From assembly GCA_949987705.1 (NCBI GenBank), contig OX465281.1, forward strand, positions 168,592,516-168,656,515: 64,000 nt of DNA. The letters run 5' to 3'. Every line of letters begins with the position of its first letter. Position 1 is the stretch's first letter. The notes beneath the pieces were generated by a model. It had not been told where the DNA came from and searched no databases. It worked only from the letters and a program-made list of their open reading frames with translations. The stretch is from Thereva unica. Its lineage: Eukaryota > Arthropoda > Insecta > Diptera > Therevidae. The position numbers and the translations under genes were made by a program. Positions 11,938 to 20,640 of the stretch are shown here, piece after piece.

Positions 11938-12190
11938 GTATCAGGACCTGATCAGGAATGCCCGATCAGGACCTGATCAGGAATGCCTGACCTGGACCTG
12001 ATCAGGAATGCCTTATCAGAACCTGATCAGGAATGCCCGATCAGGATCTGATCAAGAATGCCTGACCTGGACCTGATCAGGAACTGATGTGGTTCGCCTG
12101 ATCAGGAACTGATGTGGTTTTCCTGACCAGGAACTAATTGGGTTTGCCTGATCAGGAACTGTTGTGGTTTGTTTGACCAGGATTGCTTGA
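11938..12190. repeat. GATCAGG minisatellite, block 1
   Basis: Degenerate 23-27 bp units are built round CCTGATCAGGA, itself largely palindromic. Roughly six units with GGACCTGATCAGGAATGCC are followed by about four with CTGATCAGGAACTGATGTGG. The units diverge steadily to the right. Confidence 0.9.
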
Positions 12191-12835
12191 TTTGGAATTA
12201 ATTAGACTTCTAATCTGAAATTGTGGGGTGAAAAAGAGATAATGGGTGAATTCAAAAATTCAACACTGCCAAAACACTGCACAATTCAGCAATTAGAAGT
12301 CTGTAGCTGAATTCTGCAGTGTTGCGGCACTTTGCACTTATTAAAAACACAAATTCGCAATTCTTTCCACAAACCGTATTAAAAACTTCAAAACAAAATT
12401 GTTTCAACAACGCAAAATCCAATATGTTCACCAAGCTGTATTAAAAAACTGAGAACCAAATATTTCACATAATTATTTCACAGAACTTATGAAAAACACA
12501 CAAAATCCAATGTTTTCAACCATCTTCAAAAAGTAAAGCAAAATTTTTTCACACAACTTGTGAAAAACACACAAAATCTAACGTTTTTAACGAACTTAAA
12601 AAACTGAAACAAAATCTTTTCACAAAACTTATGAAAAAACACAAAATCCAATTGTTTTCACAAACACACTTCTGTTCACAGCAAAGGTAAACTCGCAACT
12701 GTCACTTGTCATTTTTAAAACAGACAAATGGAATTTACGCCTTCTTCTTTATGGTTTACAAAAGCTCCTTTTCCGAAAACTTTGAGTACTTTTCGATTTT
12801 CGACCTTATAAAAAAGAAAATGGTAATGATGAGCA
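12191..12835. other. AT-rich spacer between two minisatellite blocks
   Basis: Repeated words such as ACACAAAATCCAA and TTTTCACAAAACTT recur loosely every 60-70 bp, so this may itself be an old tandem repeat. There is no coding signal. Confidence 0.4.
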
Positions 12836-13045
12836 TTGCCTGATCAGGACCCGACCAGGTCCCGACTAGGAAAACCTCATTATCATAAGATAAGGATTTC
12901 CTGATCAGGACCCGACCAGGTCCCGACTAGGAAAACCTCATTTTCATAAGATAAGGATTTCCTGATCAGGACCCGACTAGGTCCCGACTAGGAAAACTTG
13001 GTGTGGCATGCCTTACCATTGCCTGATCAGGACCTAATATATGTT
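12836..13045. repeat. GATCAGG minisatellite, block 2 (61-bp unit)
   Basis: Three copies of a 61-bp unit carry CCTGATCAGGACCCGAC then GGTCCCGACTAGGAAAACC and an AT-rich part. The core repeats at 12841, 12902 and 12963, and a further partial core is near 13020. Block 1 shares the CCTGATCAGGA core. Confidence 0.9.
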
Positions 13046-13069
13046 CTGGTTTTTCCTCAGCTAAATTCT

Positions 13070-14133
13070 AGTCGGGTAGTTTAAAATCGGGTGGGCTAAT
13101 ATTAATTGTCCCTTTAGCATGAATGTCTGCAAAGTCTCCATTGGCTAGATTCAACCGCCTGAGTTCAGTTTTATGAATGGAACTAAACTTGTTTCTATCG
13201 TTGCAAAGATGAGAGATGAGTGCAACCACTGTCAAGGCACCACACACTATTAGACTTCACTAAATTAGCTTCAGGAATTGACTCTACTGTGGTTAGCATA
13301 ACACAATTATCATCATTAGATTGTTTAGAATTAAACTGATTTGGAAACTTTCTTTGTCGGCACTCAGATGCCTTATGTCCTACCCTATTACATTTAAAGC
13401 AGCGAAATGGAGTCTTCTGATGAAAATTTTTGGTGCCTTTTCCTTTATATTTAACAGCCTTCTGCATTTGGCTAATTGCAAACGCTCCCGGCGTTTTATC
13501 GTCCATTTCATGATGACGTGCCTCGTACTCCTCCTGTATCTTGATTTTTAAAGTCTCGGAATCCGGAAGCTCATCCCTAGATTCCATCGCACATCTAAAA
13601 TTATCATAGCTTGGCGGAAGACTATTAAGAAGCATTACAGACAATAAATCATTGTTGATTGCAGTCTCCATGTCTGCTAGTCTGTCAATTGTATCGAAAA
13701 ATTTCCGTAGATGCTCCCGAAGATCGCCACTATCTGTCATTTTGCTAACTACTAGCTGCTTAAGCACCATCGCCTTTTTGGCTGGACCCCTCGACTGATA
13801 AATTTCCTTCGATTTTGACCACATATCGCTAGAAGTAGAACAATTTTTAATTTGTTTTAATTCAGTTGAGGAAATAGATAAAATTATATCAGCTTTCGCC
13901 TTCTCGTCATTGTCACACCAATTTTCTCGCTCCACGATTTTTACTTTGTCAGTTTCGTCGCCTCCAATTGTGGGCTTCTTCTGCGATCCATCGACATATT
14001 TCCACAGACCATTTTTGGTTAGTAACGCTCGCATCTGTAGAACCCATGTATCGTAGTTATCCTTTGTTAGCAGCTCCAACCGCGTTGTTGCAGTATACGA
14101 ATTCATTTTATTTGATGTACCTTTAGTTAACAA
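13070..14133 (-). pseudogene. Copia gag plus start of protease/pol (truncated)
   Basis: The 312-residue minus-strand frame (13195-14133) is a Ty1/Copia gag. It has an N-terminal NYDTWVLQMRALL block, a UBN2-like helical region, a CCHC zinc knuckle (CFKCNRVGHKASEC) and then the aspartic protease motif CLDSGCT. Reading continues in other frames down to about 13075, where the element stops at the minisatellite. RT and integrase are absent. Gag packages the genomic RNA; this copy cannot make a complete polyprotein. Confidence 0.85.
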
Positions 14134-14189
14134 GAATATTCGTCACATGCACACAGTTATTTTCTTTAATTGTTCACTTTACAATGTAT

Positions 14190-14206
14190 AGCCTGCTGGG
14201 CCCATA
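14190..14206 (-). promoter_or_regulatory. Primer-binding site of Copia element
   Basis: The minus strand reads GGTTATGGGCCCAG just upstream of gag, the same initiator-Met tRNA half-molecule complement used by Drosophila copia. It marks the LTR boundary a few bases away. Confidence 0.7.
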
Positions 14207-14211
14207 ACCTA

Positions 14212-14366
14212 TTGAACTTTTCTTTAGTTATAAATTTATTTATATATATACATATATTTGTTAATATTTATATGTACAAATATTATTGCTTAAATTATAA
14301 ATTGAACAAGTTATATAAAATACGGTAGTTAAAGTTTTATAGCTTTCAGCGTGTTCTTACAATGAC
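14212..14366 (-). repeat. Probable 5' LTR of Copia element
   Basis: It lies just outside the primer-binding site. Read on the minus strand it would start TGTCATTGTAAG and end AAAGTTCA, giving TG...CA ends and about 155 bp. No second LTR or TSD is available, so the outer edge is a guess. Confidence 0.35.
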
Positions 14367-14902
14367 AGACAGTCGAGAAGTGAAGAGACTTCATAACCGG
14401 AAAAACATGACTGATATCATTGTGGTAACTCTCCAGCTTCATCAAGTGCAGCGCCGGAAATGCTGCATTAATCAACAATTATTTATGTTTAACTTAAAAA
14501 AAAAAAAAAACTTTTTATTACAAAAATTTATACTAAATTTTATAATGTGTTGGAGTGATGCTTCCCTTATTGCTATTGTTCTTGCGATTTTTTTCGTTGT
14601 TTCTTTGCTAATTGTTGTCCCGGTTATTATTTTCCCCCTCGTGGCCGGTTAGGCTGGACACATGGTTTGCGTTGGTATATGCCGTCCAAAATGTCCTGGA
14701 GCTCATTGAGCCGCATTTCAAAGTAAGATTTCCTTATTGTAAGTGGAAAAGCTTTTCTGCCGTAAGAAGTAATTTATATTTCCTTTTGCTGTATAGGAGT
14801 GGTCTCCTCCCTTGAGTACTGCTACGTTCCTTTATTTGCTGTTTTTTTTAATTTTTTTTAATGTTTTAATGTTTATCCCTTTATGTAGAGATTTTATGTT
14901 AT
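14367..14902. other. Unassigned sequence left of the Polinton
   Basis: It contains a poly-A run and short open frames without recognisable domains. The Polinton inserted at its right edge. Confidence 0.4.
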
Positions 14903-14908
14903 TTGTTA
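14903..14908. other. Polinton target-site duplication, left (TTGTTA)
   Basis: The six bases TTGTTA immediately precede the AG that begins the terminal inverted repeat. The same six bases follow the right end at 30081-30086. A 6-bp duplication is the signature of Polinton integrases. Confidence 0.92.
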
Positions 14909-15695
14909 AGTAGTAGAGCTATGTCACTTCTGCGCCACCTCCTAGGTGGCTTCGTAGTGACATAGGATTTGGGGGGGTCTGAAAGCTCTTTATGTACGTG
15001 TACGAGGTGTTTTAGGTTTGTGTCTTGGATAAGGTGGCTTGAAAGCTCTTCATGTATGGGTATGAGGTGTGAAGGTGGCTTAGAGTTGGTGTGTGGAGAT
15101 GGGTGAAAGCTCTTTATGTACGTGTACGAGATGTTTTTGGGTTTGGGTCTTGGGTAAGGTGGTTTGAAAGCTGTTTATGGAGGTTGGGTGTCTTGGATGG
15201 GGTGGCTTGGAGTTGGTGGGTGGAGATGGGTGAAAGCTCTGCATGTAGGTGTGTGAGGTGTTTTGGGTGTGCGTCTTGGATGGGGTGGCCCAGAGTGGGC
15301 ATGGGATTTGGCGTGTGGCCGGCGTGGGATTTGAAAGCTGTGTTGTTGGGTGCCACCTGTGGGAAGCTAGTTGAATTTCGGTGTTGATTTGATCCAGAGC
15401 TGGCATGGGATTTGAGGTGTGACTTAAAGCTCTGGATGTATGTTTCTTGGATAGGGTGGCGCAGAACGGGCATGGGATTTGGCCCAGAGCAGGCATGGGA
15501 ATTGAAGGTGGCGCAGAAATGGCATGGGATATGGCCCAGAGCTGGCATGGGATTTGGGGATGTGATGGAAGGCTCTGGATGTATCTTTGCGTGGCCCAGA
15601 ACCGGCATGGGGTGGGAAGTTGGTGCGAGATGTGAGCGCCAGCTGTGGGAAGCTAGTTGAATTAAGAATTAAAGAAGCTCTTGAGGGATCTTTTG
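14909..15695 (+). repeat. Polinton left terminal inverted repeat
   Basis: It matches the reverse complement of 29294-30080 with few differences. It is internally repetitive: units containing GAAAGCTCTTTATGTACGTG recur about every 60-110 bp near the tip, and GGCATGGGATTTG-like words recur in the inner half. It begins AGTAGTAGAGCTATGTCAC. A short hairpin (GCCACCTCCTAGGTGGC) lies near 14934-14950. Confidence 0.95.
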
Positions 15696-15721
15696 TAATG
15701 ATCTTTGATTCAATTATTATG

Positions 15722-15729
15722 TATATAAA
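15722..15729 (+). promoter_or_regulatory. TATA box for the first Polinton gene
   Basis: TATATAAA lies about 46 bp before the ATG at 15775, just inside the left terminal repeat. Similar spacing is seen at several other genes of the element. Confidence 0.5.
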
Positions 15730-15774
15730 TCCTTGAAGGGGGAATGTTAGGTTAGTTTTCTTCCGGTTGCGGTG

Positions 15775-15954
15775 ATGAACAGTTATAAGGATTCTACCAG
15801 ATTGCTTGAGGAAAAGGGTGATAAAGGAAGCAAAGTAAAAGAATTAAAATATCAGCTGAATTCTCTATCAATTAAATCGAAGCAATCATCATCATCATCT
15901 GAGAGTAAAGATACTTCTTCATCCATAAGATATCAGCAGATAAAGGATAGGTAA
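15775..15954 (+). CDS. Small Polinton protein, Lys/Ser-rich, unknown
   Basis: This 59-residue frame starts at the ATG 46 bp after a TATA box. It has a charged N-terminal half (STRLLEEKGDKGSKVKELKY) and a serine-rich tail. I do not recognise the family. The following ORF starts three bases after its stop in another frame, so the two may be one gene broken by a small indel, or a tightly packed pair. Confidence 0.4.
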   Translation: MNSYKDSTRLLEEKGDKGSKVKELKYQLNSLSIKSKQSSSSSESKDTSSSIRYQQIKDR

Positions 15955-15956
15955 AT

Positions 15957-16259
15957 ATGAGCATCCCAAAATTTCTCGAAGAATACTCTAGTATTCTGCT
16001 GGAGGAGCATAAGGGTAAAATAGAACAACTCTATAGATATGTTCAAGAATACGAAAATGCTGGGAAAGTTTATTCTATACATGGAGCACATTACAAGAAC
16101 TGCCCATGGTTGAACGATAAAACAACTTGTGGACCAGATACATGTGGATGCTGTTTTGTGGAGCGGTACAAACGGGAAGTTCAACGCCTAGTAAATTTTT
16201 ATGTCCGGATCACCAAAAGCAGCTGTAGAGAATGCAGAAAAGGGTTCGATTTACACTAG
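15957..16259 (+). CDS. Small Cys-rich Polinton protein, unknown
   Basis: The product is 100 residues with a helical N-terminal half and a Cys/His-rich second half: HYKNCPWLNDKTTCGPDTCGCCFVERY, then CRECRKG near the C-terminus. The cysteine spacing suggests metal binding or disulfides, but no named family was recognised. It lies next to the left terminal repeat and converges with the integrase gene. Confidence 0.45.
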   Translation: MSIPKFLEEYSSILLEEHKGKIEQLYRYVQEYENAGKVYSIHGAHYKNCPWLNDKTTCGPDTCGCCFVERYKREVQRLVNFYVRITKSSCRECRKGFDLH

Positions 16260-16487
16260 CGCCTGAATTACACATTATGCATGTATGGGATTTCGCTTAT
16301 AGAGCTAGCCGTATGGGGACAATGGCATATAAGTGCCCTTGATAGATGCAGATTTCAACAGAGAGTCATCAATACAGGCAAAATCCTAGAGCCCATATTA
16401 AACCAACATCATCATGAAAAAATATATAGCATAAGATTTGAAAATAAAACAAATTTGTTATAAAAAAAAAATGTCTTTTTATTTAAT

Positions 16488-17414
16488 TTATAATACATCA
16501 TTAGCATTTATCCAAGAATTATGTTCTCGTGAGAACCCCAACCATTTAACATAAACTTTATCACCGCTCTTTTTCAATATTTTTTCAACTAGGTAGAGAT
16601 CTGAATGTTTAACTTTCTGCAATTCCTTTTCATAGAATCCACCTTTAATGGGGTTGCCCTGGTAGTCCTCAAGTTGATATGTCGGCGGATTAGTCAGTTG
16701 AACCTTGGAGATTTTAAAGATTTCAGTTGTCCAGTTTGGTGTGTAGCCTTTTTCAAATAGATGTTTATATTTGCTTATGCGGACGCGGTCTCCTATTTTA
16801 TATGCAGGTGAAGGGGCAATTTTGATGTGATTATAGGCTGTAGCAAGAAGTAGCTTTTCATTTGTCCTATTAACATCACAGGGACGCATTTTAATTGTTC
16901 GATGTTTTTTTGCATTGTATTGTGATAGCAGTTTTTTCATCATAGAAATCCATTTGTAGGATCCATTCATGCTAAATTCCTTCCACATCATGCTCTTTAA
17001 AGTTCGGTTGAATCTTTCCACTATTGATGCCTTAAGCGATGTATATGTTGAGTAGTGGTTGATTTTATATTTGCTCATTAGCTTTTGAAAGTGAGAGTTG
17101 TAGAATTCCTTACCATCATCCGTTTGCAAATTGTTAGGTGTGCGCCCATCTTTAAATATTGATTGCATCGCTTCTGTGACTTCTGGACCGGTTTTTCTTT
17201 TAATTGGCATAGCCCAGGCATATTTAGAAAATGCATCAGTTACAGTCAGTAAATAGCGGAATCCTTTGTTTACATGTTTATATGCATCCATTTCCACCAA
17301 GTCAGCCTGCCACAAATCATCCAGACCTTTAATGATAACTCTCCGCCTAGAAAAATTTCGACGAGCAGGTTTGTGAAGCTCATTTACTAGTTGCCTCTTA
17401 CTCAGAGATGCCAT
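16488..17414 (-). CDS. Polinton integrase with chromodomain (INT)
   Basis: This 308-residue retroviral-type integrase would join the element's ends to host DNA, giving the 6-bp duplication seen here. The catalytic acidic triad is visible in WQADLVEMDAY (Asp near 38), LQTDDGKEFYN (Asp near 99) and SIVERFNRTLK (Glu near 133). An SH3-like region follows (YKIGDRVRISKYKHLFEKGY). The C-terminus is a chromodomain at about 273-306 (LVEKILKKSGDKVYVKWLGF). The N-terminal zinc finger looks short or absent. Its 5' end overlaps the preceding fibre-like gene by 17 bp. Confidence 0.93.
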   Translation of the reverse strand: MASLSKRQLVNELHKPARRNFSRRRVIIKGLDDLWQADLVEMDAYKHVNKGFRYLLTVTDAFSKYAWAMPIKRKTGPEVTEAMQSIFKDGRTPNNLQTDDGKEFYNSHFQKLMSKYKINHYSTYTSLKASIVERFNRTLKSMMWKEFSMNGSYKWISMMKKLLSQYNAKKHRTIKMRPCDVNRTNEKLLLATAYNHIKIAPSPAYKIGDRVRISKYKHLFEKGYTPNWTTEIFKISKVQLTNPPTYQLEDYQGNPIKGGFYEKELQKVKHSDLYLVEKILKKSGDKVYVKWLGFSREHNSWINANDVL

Positions 17415-17754
17415 TTTCAGCCTTCTTATTAATTATGTGTGAGAATATATAATTTTCGATCTTCGCAATTTCGCGATAAATGAACATCGTTAGATTCTCT
17501 ACTGCTTTGTCAATGCTTTCCCGTATTTCTTCGTCGACATAGTTTTTGGTTGCAGCGTCAGCATTTTCTTTTGGATCACCTAGGTTTTTGATTCTTTTCA
17601 AGGTAAGATCATAGTCACCATCTGATGTTAAATTGAAACCGTTTCCTTTTGGTCCAGCAGGACCGTCTTTTCCAGGAATTCCAGGTGGACAGCGATCACC
17701 CACTGCTCTAAATTTTTGCCATTTAAAAGATCGACCAAACTTGTCAACGCTCAT
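17398..17754 (-). CDS. Fibre-like protein with collagen-like segment
   Basis: This 118-residue protein begins MSVDKFGRS. It has a short collagen-like run of Gly-X-Y triplets at about residues 24-38 (GIPGKDGPAGPKGNG), then a repeat-like segment (FNLTSDGDYDLTLKRIKNLG and DAATKNYVDEEI) and a C-terminal helix that could trimerise. The layout resembles viral trimeric fibre or tail-spike stems and recurs in insect Polintons as far as I recall. The role in capsid attachment is an inference. A TATA box (TATAAATA) lies about 35 bp upstream at 17789-17796, at the end of the preceding gene. Confidence 0.7.
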   Translation of the reverse strand: MSVDKFGRSFKWQKFRAVGDRCPPGIPGKDGPAGPKGNGFNLTSDGDYDLTLKRIKNLGDPKENADAATKNYVDEEIRESIDKAVENLTMFIYREIAKIENYIFSHIINKKAENGISE

Positions 17755-17788
17755 TTCCGAAATGTTAATAGTTCTATGTGGGTGGGAA

Positions 17789-17796
17789 TATTTATA
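17789..17796 (-). promoter_or_regulatory. TATA box of the fibre-like gene
   Basis: TATAAATA on the minus strand lies 35 bp before the ATG at 17754. It abuts the stop codon of the upstream ORF at 17797, so the two genes are packed with the promoter at the upstream gene's end. Confidence 0.55.
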
Positions 17797-18663
17797 CTAT
17801 AATGTCAGCTTCCCGCACTCCTCAATGATTGACACTATTTCATTACTATGGCTATTATTTCCAGCTTGCTGCGATGCTATCAATATTCGGAGCCTATCAA
17901 CTAGCTCATTGGGGTCATCCCAATATATGTAATCGATATTTTTCTTTGGAATTTGCATTATTCCCGTTCCAGTATGAGGAGTGTGAATCAACTTTTTTAT
18001 TATGTTTCTATATTTGAAGCTATTTGTTCCTTTTATTTGCTGGTTTTCCTTAAAATCACGTCTGTGGGTGCATGTATCATTTACAATTTTTTGATAATTG
18101 GACAAGTCTTCTTTTGAGTAGCCTCGAGGCTTTTTCATAAAAATTAATTCAGCTAGACCTTCAGTTATCTTGTACCGCTTGCCATCTATAAGAAAGTATT
18201 CTTTATCAACTTTTAATCTCGAATTACCAATATTCCACATATCGTTCTTATAGTACGCTCCATACGTTTTATCAATTCTCGTGCTATCATTTTCCAGTAG
18301 TTGTTTATATTTGTTTAGTATCTGGTCTGCAGACTCTAATTTTGGTTCTTTTGTAGGTGTGACAAACTGATCATCATCATCATCCTCAGAATAACTCGGT
18401 GGCTCTAGCTTTAAGTATTTACGTGGTGGTGGTGGTGTGTATGCTTCTTCATTGCCCTCGTGCTTAATTTCATCTTCTTCTTCTTTTGGTTCAAGTTTCA
18501 CTGATGCTGCTGTTGTTGTGAGCTTTTTCAGCGTGTTGGTTATAGGTTTAAATGTTTCCTCTAATTGAGCTTCAGATTCAATTTTACCAGTCTTGAGAGC
18601 TTTATATTTTCTTCGTATAGCCTCACGTGTTTTTATAATATCCTTCATCAATTTTTCATTCAT
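17797..18663 (-). CDS. Conserved Polinton protein (YIYWDDPNELVDRL family)
   Basis: The frame is open from 18717, but the start at 18663 (MNEKLMKDII) is better placed, 50-60 bp after a TATATAAA box. That gives 288 residues. There is an N-terminal coiled or helical region, an acidic and proline-rich linker with DDDDD, and a conserved C-terminal domain (YGAYYKND...YFLIDGKRYKIT...IDYIYWDDPNELVDRLRIL). This C-terminal block is common in insect genome annotations as an uncharacterised protein; I believe it corresponds to a Pfam DUF but did not check. Function is unknown. Its position between fibre and packaging genes suggests a virion or scaffold role. Confidence 0.75.
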   Translation of the reverse strand: MNEKLMKDIIKTREAIRRKYKALKTGKIESEAQLEETFKPITNTLKKLTTTAASVKLEPKEEEDEIKHEGNEEAYTPPPPRKYLKLEPPSYSEDDDDDQFVTPTKEPKLESADQILNKYKQLLENDSTRIDKTYGAYYKNDMWNIGNSRLKVDKEYFLIDGKRYKITEGLAELIFMKKPRGYSKEDLSNYQKIVNDTCTHRRDFKENQQIKGTNSFKYRNIIKKLIHTPHTGTGIMQIPKKNIDYIYWDDPNELVDRLRILIASQQAGNNSHSNEIVSIIEECGKLTL

Positions 18664-18715
18664 GTTGCTACACGTGTGGTTACAGCTACAATGATATACA
18701 GCTATGCTAATAAGC

Positions 18716-18723
18716 ATTTATAT
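18716..18723 (-). promoter_or_regulatory. TATA box of the YIYWDDPNELV-family gene
   Basis: TATATAAA on the minus strand lies 50-60 bp before the preferred ATG at 18663. The tandem array starts about 15 bp upstream of it, so any upstream promoter elements have been replaced by repeat DNA. Confidence 0.5.
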
Positions 18724-18737
18724 AGATCCAGACGTAC

Positions 18738-19852
18738 CAGGCAGGTCAACCAGATAGATCAGCCAGACAGACCAGCCAGACAGACAGACAGACCGACCAG
18801 CCAGACAGACCAGCCAGACAGACCAGCCAACCAGCCAGACAGACCAACCAACCAGCCAGACAGACCAGCCAGACAGACCAGCCAACCAGCCAGACAGACC
18901 AGCCAACCAGCCAGACAGACCAGCCAACCAGCCAGACAGACCAGCCAACCAGCCAGACAGACCAGCCAACCAGCCAGACAGACCAGCCAACCAGCCAGAC
19001 AGACCAGCCAGACAGACCAGCCAACCAGCCAGACAGACCAGCTAACCAGCCAGACAGACCAGCCAACCAGCCAGACAGACCAGCCAGACAGACCAGCCAA
19101 CCAGCCAGACAGACCAGCCAACCAGCCAGACAGACCAGCCAACCAGCCAGACAGACCAGCCAGACAGACCAGCCAACCAGCCAGACAGACCAGCCAACCA
19201 GCCAGACAGACCAGCCAACCAGCCAGACAGACCAGCCAGACAGACCAGCCAACCAGCCAGACAGACCAACCAACCAGCCAGACAGACCAGCCAGACAGAC
19301 CAGCCAACCAGCCAGACAGACCAGCCAACCAGCCAGACAGACCAGCCAACCAGCCAGACAGACCAGCCAACCAGCCAGACAGACCAGCCAGACAGACCAG
19401 CCAACCAGCCAGACAGACCAGCTAACCAGCCAGACAGACCAGCCAACCAGCCAGACAGACCAGCCAGACAGACCAGCCAACCAGCCAGACAGACCAGCCA
19501 ACCAGCCAGACAGACCAGCCAACCAGCCAGACAGACCAGCCAGACAGACCAGCCAACCAGCCAGACAGACCAGCCAACCAGCCAGACAGACCAGCCAACC
19601 AGCCAGACAGACCAGCCAACCAGCCAGACAGACCAGCCAGACAGACCAGCCAACCAGCCAGACAGACCAGCCAACCAGCCAGACAGACCAGCCAACCAGC
19701 CAGACAGACCAGCCAACCAGCCAGACAGACCAGCCAGACAGACCAGCCAACCAGCCAGACAGACCAGCCAACCAGCCAGACAGACCAGCCAACCAGCCAG
19801 ACAGACCAGCCAACCAGCCAGACAGACCAGTCAGACAGACCAGCCAGGCAGA
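18738..19852. repeat. CCAGACAGACCAGCCAA tandem array inside the Polinton
   Basis: About 1.1 kb is built from two interleaved words, CCAGACAGA and CCAGCCAAC, forming 14-bp and 17-bp steps. They alternate in longer repeating patterns of about 80-120 bp. Both strands are open over hundreds of codons because the unit lacks stops. It sits between the promoter of the YIYWDDPNELV-family gene and the 3' end of the ATPase, where no gene is expected. I regard the open frames as by-products. Confidence 0.95.
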
Positions 19853-19888
19853 GCTGAAAGACCTGGTCAGCTGATTAGGTGGGCTCCT

Positions 19889-20570
19889 TCATAGGCTCAT
19901 GAATACATCAAAGCCTTTTCGATATCGACCTTTGCCCATGGGGCTGTCCTTATCAATTACTAAGAATCCATATTTGTCTTTCCAACAGTTTGCACACGCT
20001 TTTCTGAACTTTGCGAATTCCATATCACTATTCACATGATCATGCTTCAGGTTCAAATCATCTTGTTTGAATATGATCAGAAAGCTTGCATTATCTCGGA
20101 TTAGATGCTTTGGTATATGAGTATAAGTTTGACAGAGGTAAAAGCTGTCAATGTCGTTATGTCTCCCCATACAAAAGTAGGCTCTAATATTATTTTGTTT
20201 ATCGCAGGCTACATCATCAAAGATGAAAATTGAGTTTGGCTTTGCTTCCTCCGGTGGTATAACATCGTGGTTGTTAGAAAACGTATAATAGCCCAAACCT
20301 GATATGTGAGCTACAACTTCTCCTAAATACTCGTATTTCGGCTGACTTAGCGACTTTGAGTAAATGTATATTCTCGAATCTCAGACCGTTAGGATGCTCC
20401 AGTAGACTTAGCATAACATTTGTCTTGCCACAATTCGACGGTCCAACAATAATACCTCTTATACTGTTTGGTAGCAGCACCCCATGCTTCTTTGATGTAC
20501 TTGTAATTTCCACATCAGTATTTCTAACTGGTAGACACGCTTGTTGCTTGATAAACTTCATGTTGCACAC
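19889..20570 (-). pseudogene. Polinton genome-packaging ATPase (frameshifted)
   Basis: This is an FtsK/HerA-type A32-like ATPase that would drive DNA into the capsid. The N-terminal part (20274-20570) has the Walker A loop VGPSNCGKTN. The rest is in another frame (19889-20296) with Walker B SIFIFDDVAC, the conserved YFCMGRHNDIDSFYLCQTY block and KHLIRDNASFLIIFKQDD. The break lies near 20290-20350 and replaces the segment between the two motifs with unrelated residues, so the enzyme is dead. Probable start is the ATG at 20561, about 40 bp after a TATA box. Confidence 0.9.
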
Positions 20571-20580
20571 TAACCCAATC

Positions 20581-20640
20581 CCTATAAATACCCGTACTTT
20601 TATAGGTTTTAATAAGTCTTACAGTAAACCTATAAAATGA
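20581..20640. promoter_or_regulatory. Divergent promoter between ATPase and PLA2 genes
   Basis: The 12-bp word AAACCTATAAAA occurs on the plus strand at about 20627-20638 and inverted at about 20598-20609. A third CCTATAAA is at 20581. The inverted copy gives a TATA box about 40 bp before the ATPase ATG. The direct copy directly precedes the plus-strand genes. Paired identical TATA words suggest co-regulation. Confidence 0.55.

Noticed and set aside
15080..15660. Open frames in the Polinton terminal repeat, mirrored at 29341-29909
   Set aside because: The same frames appear at both ends and are made of internal terminal-repeat units; no conserved domain.
16281..16463. 60-codon plus-strand frame after the Cys-rich Polinton ORF
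   Set aside because: It has no family resemblance and no TATA box, and it runs into the integrase 3' side.
18746..19813. Long W/G/L/V/S-rich frame on the minus strand and Q/P/D/R-rich frame on the plus strand
   Set aside because: Both come from the same stop-free tandem array and no start or domain supports them.
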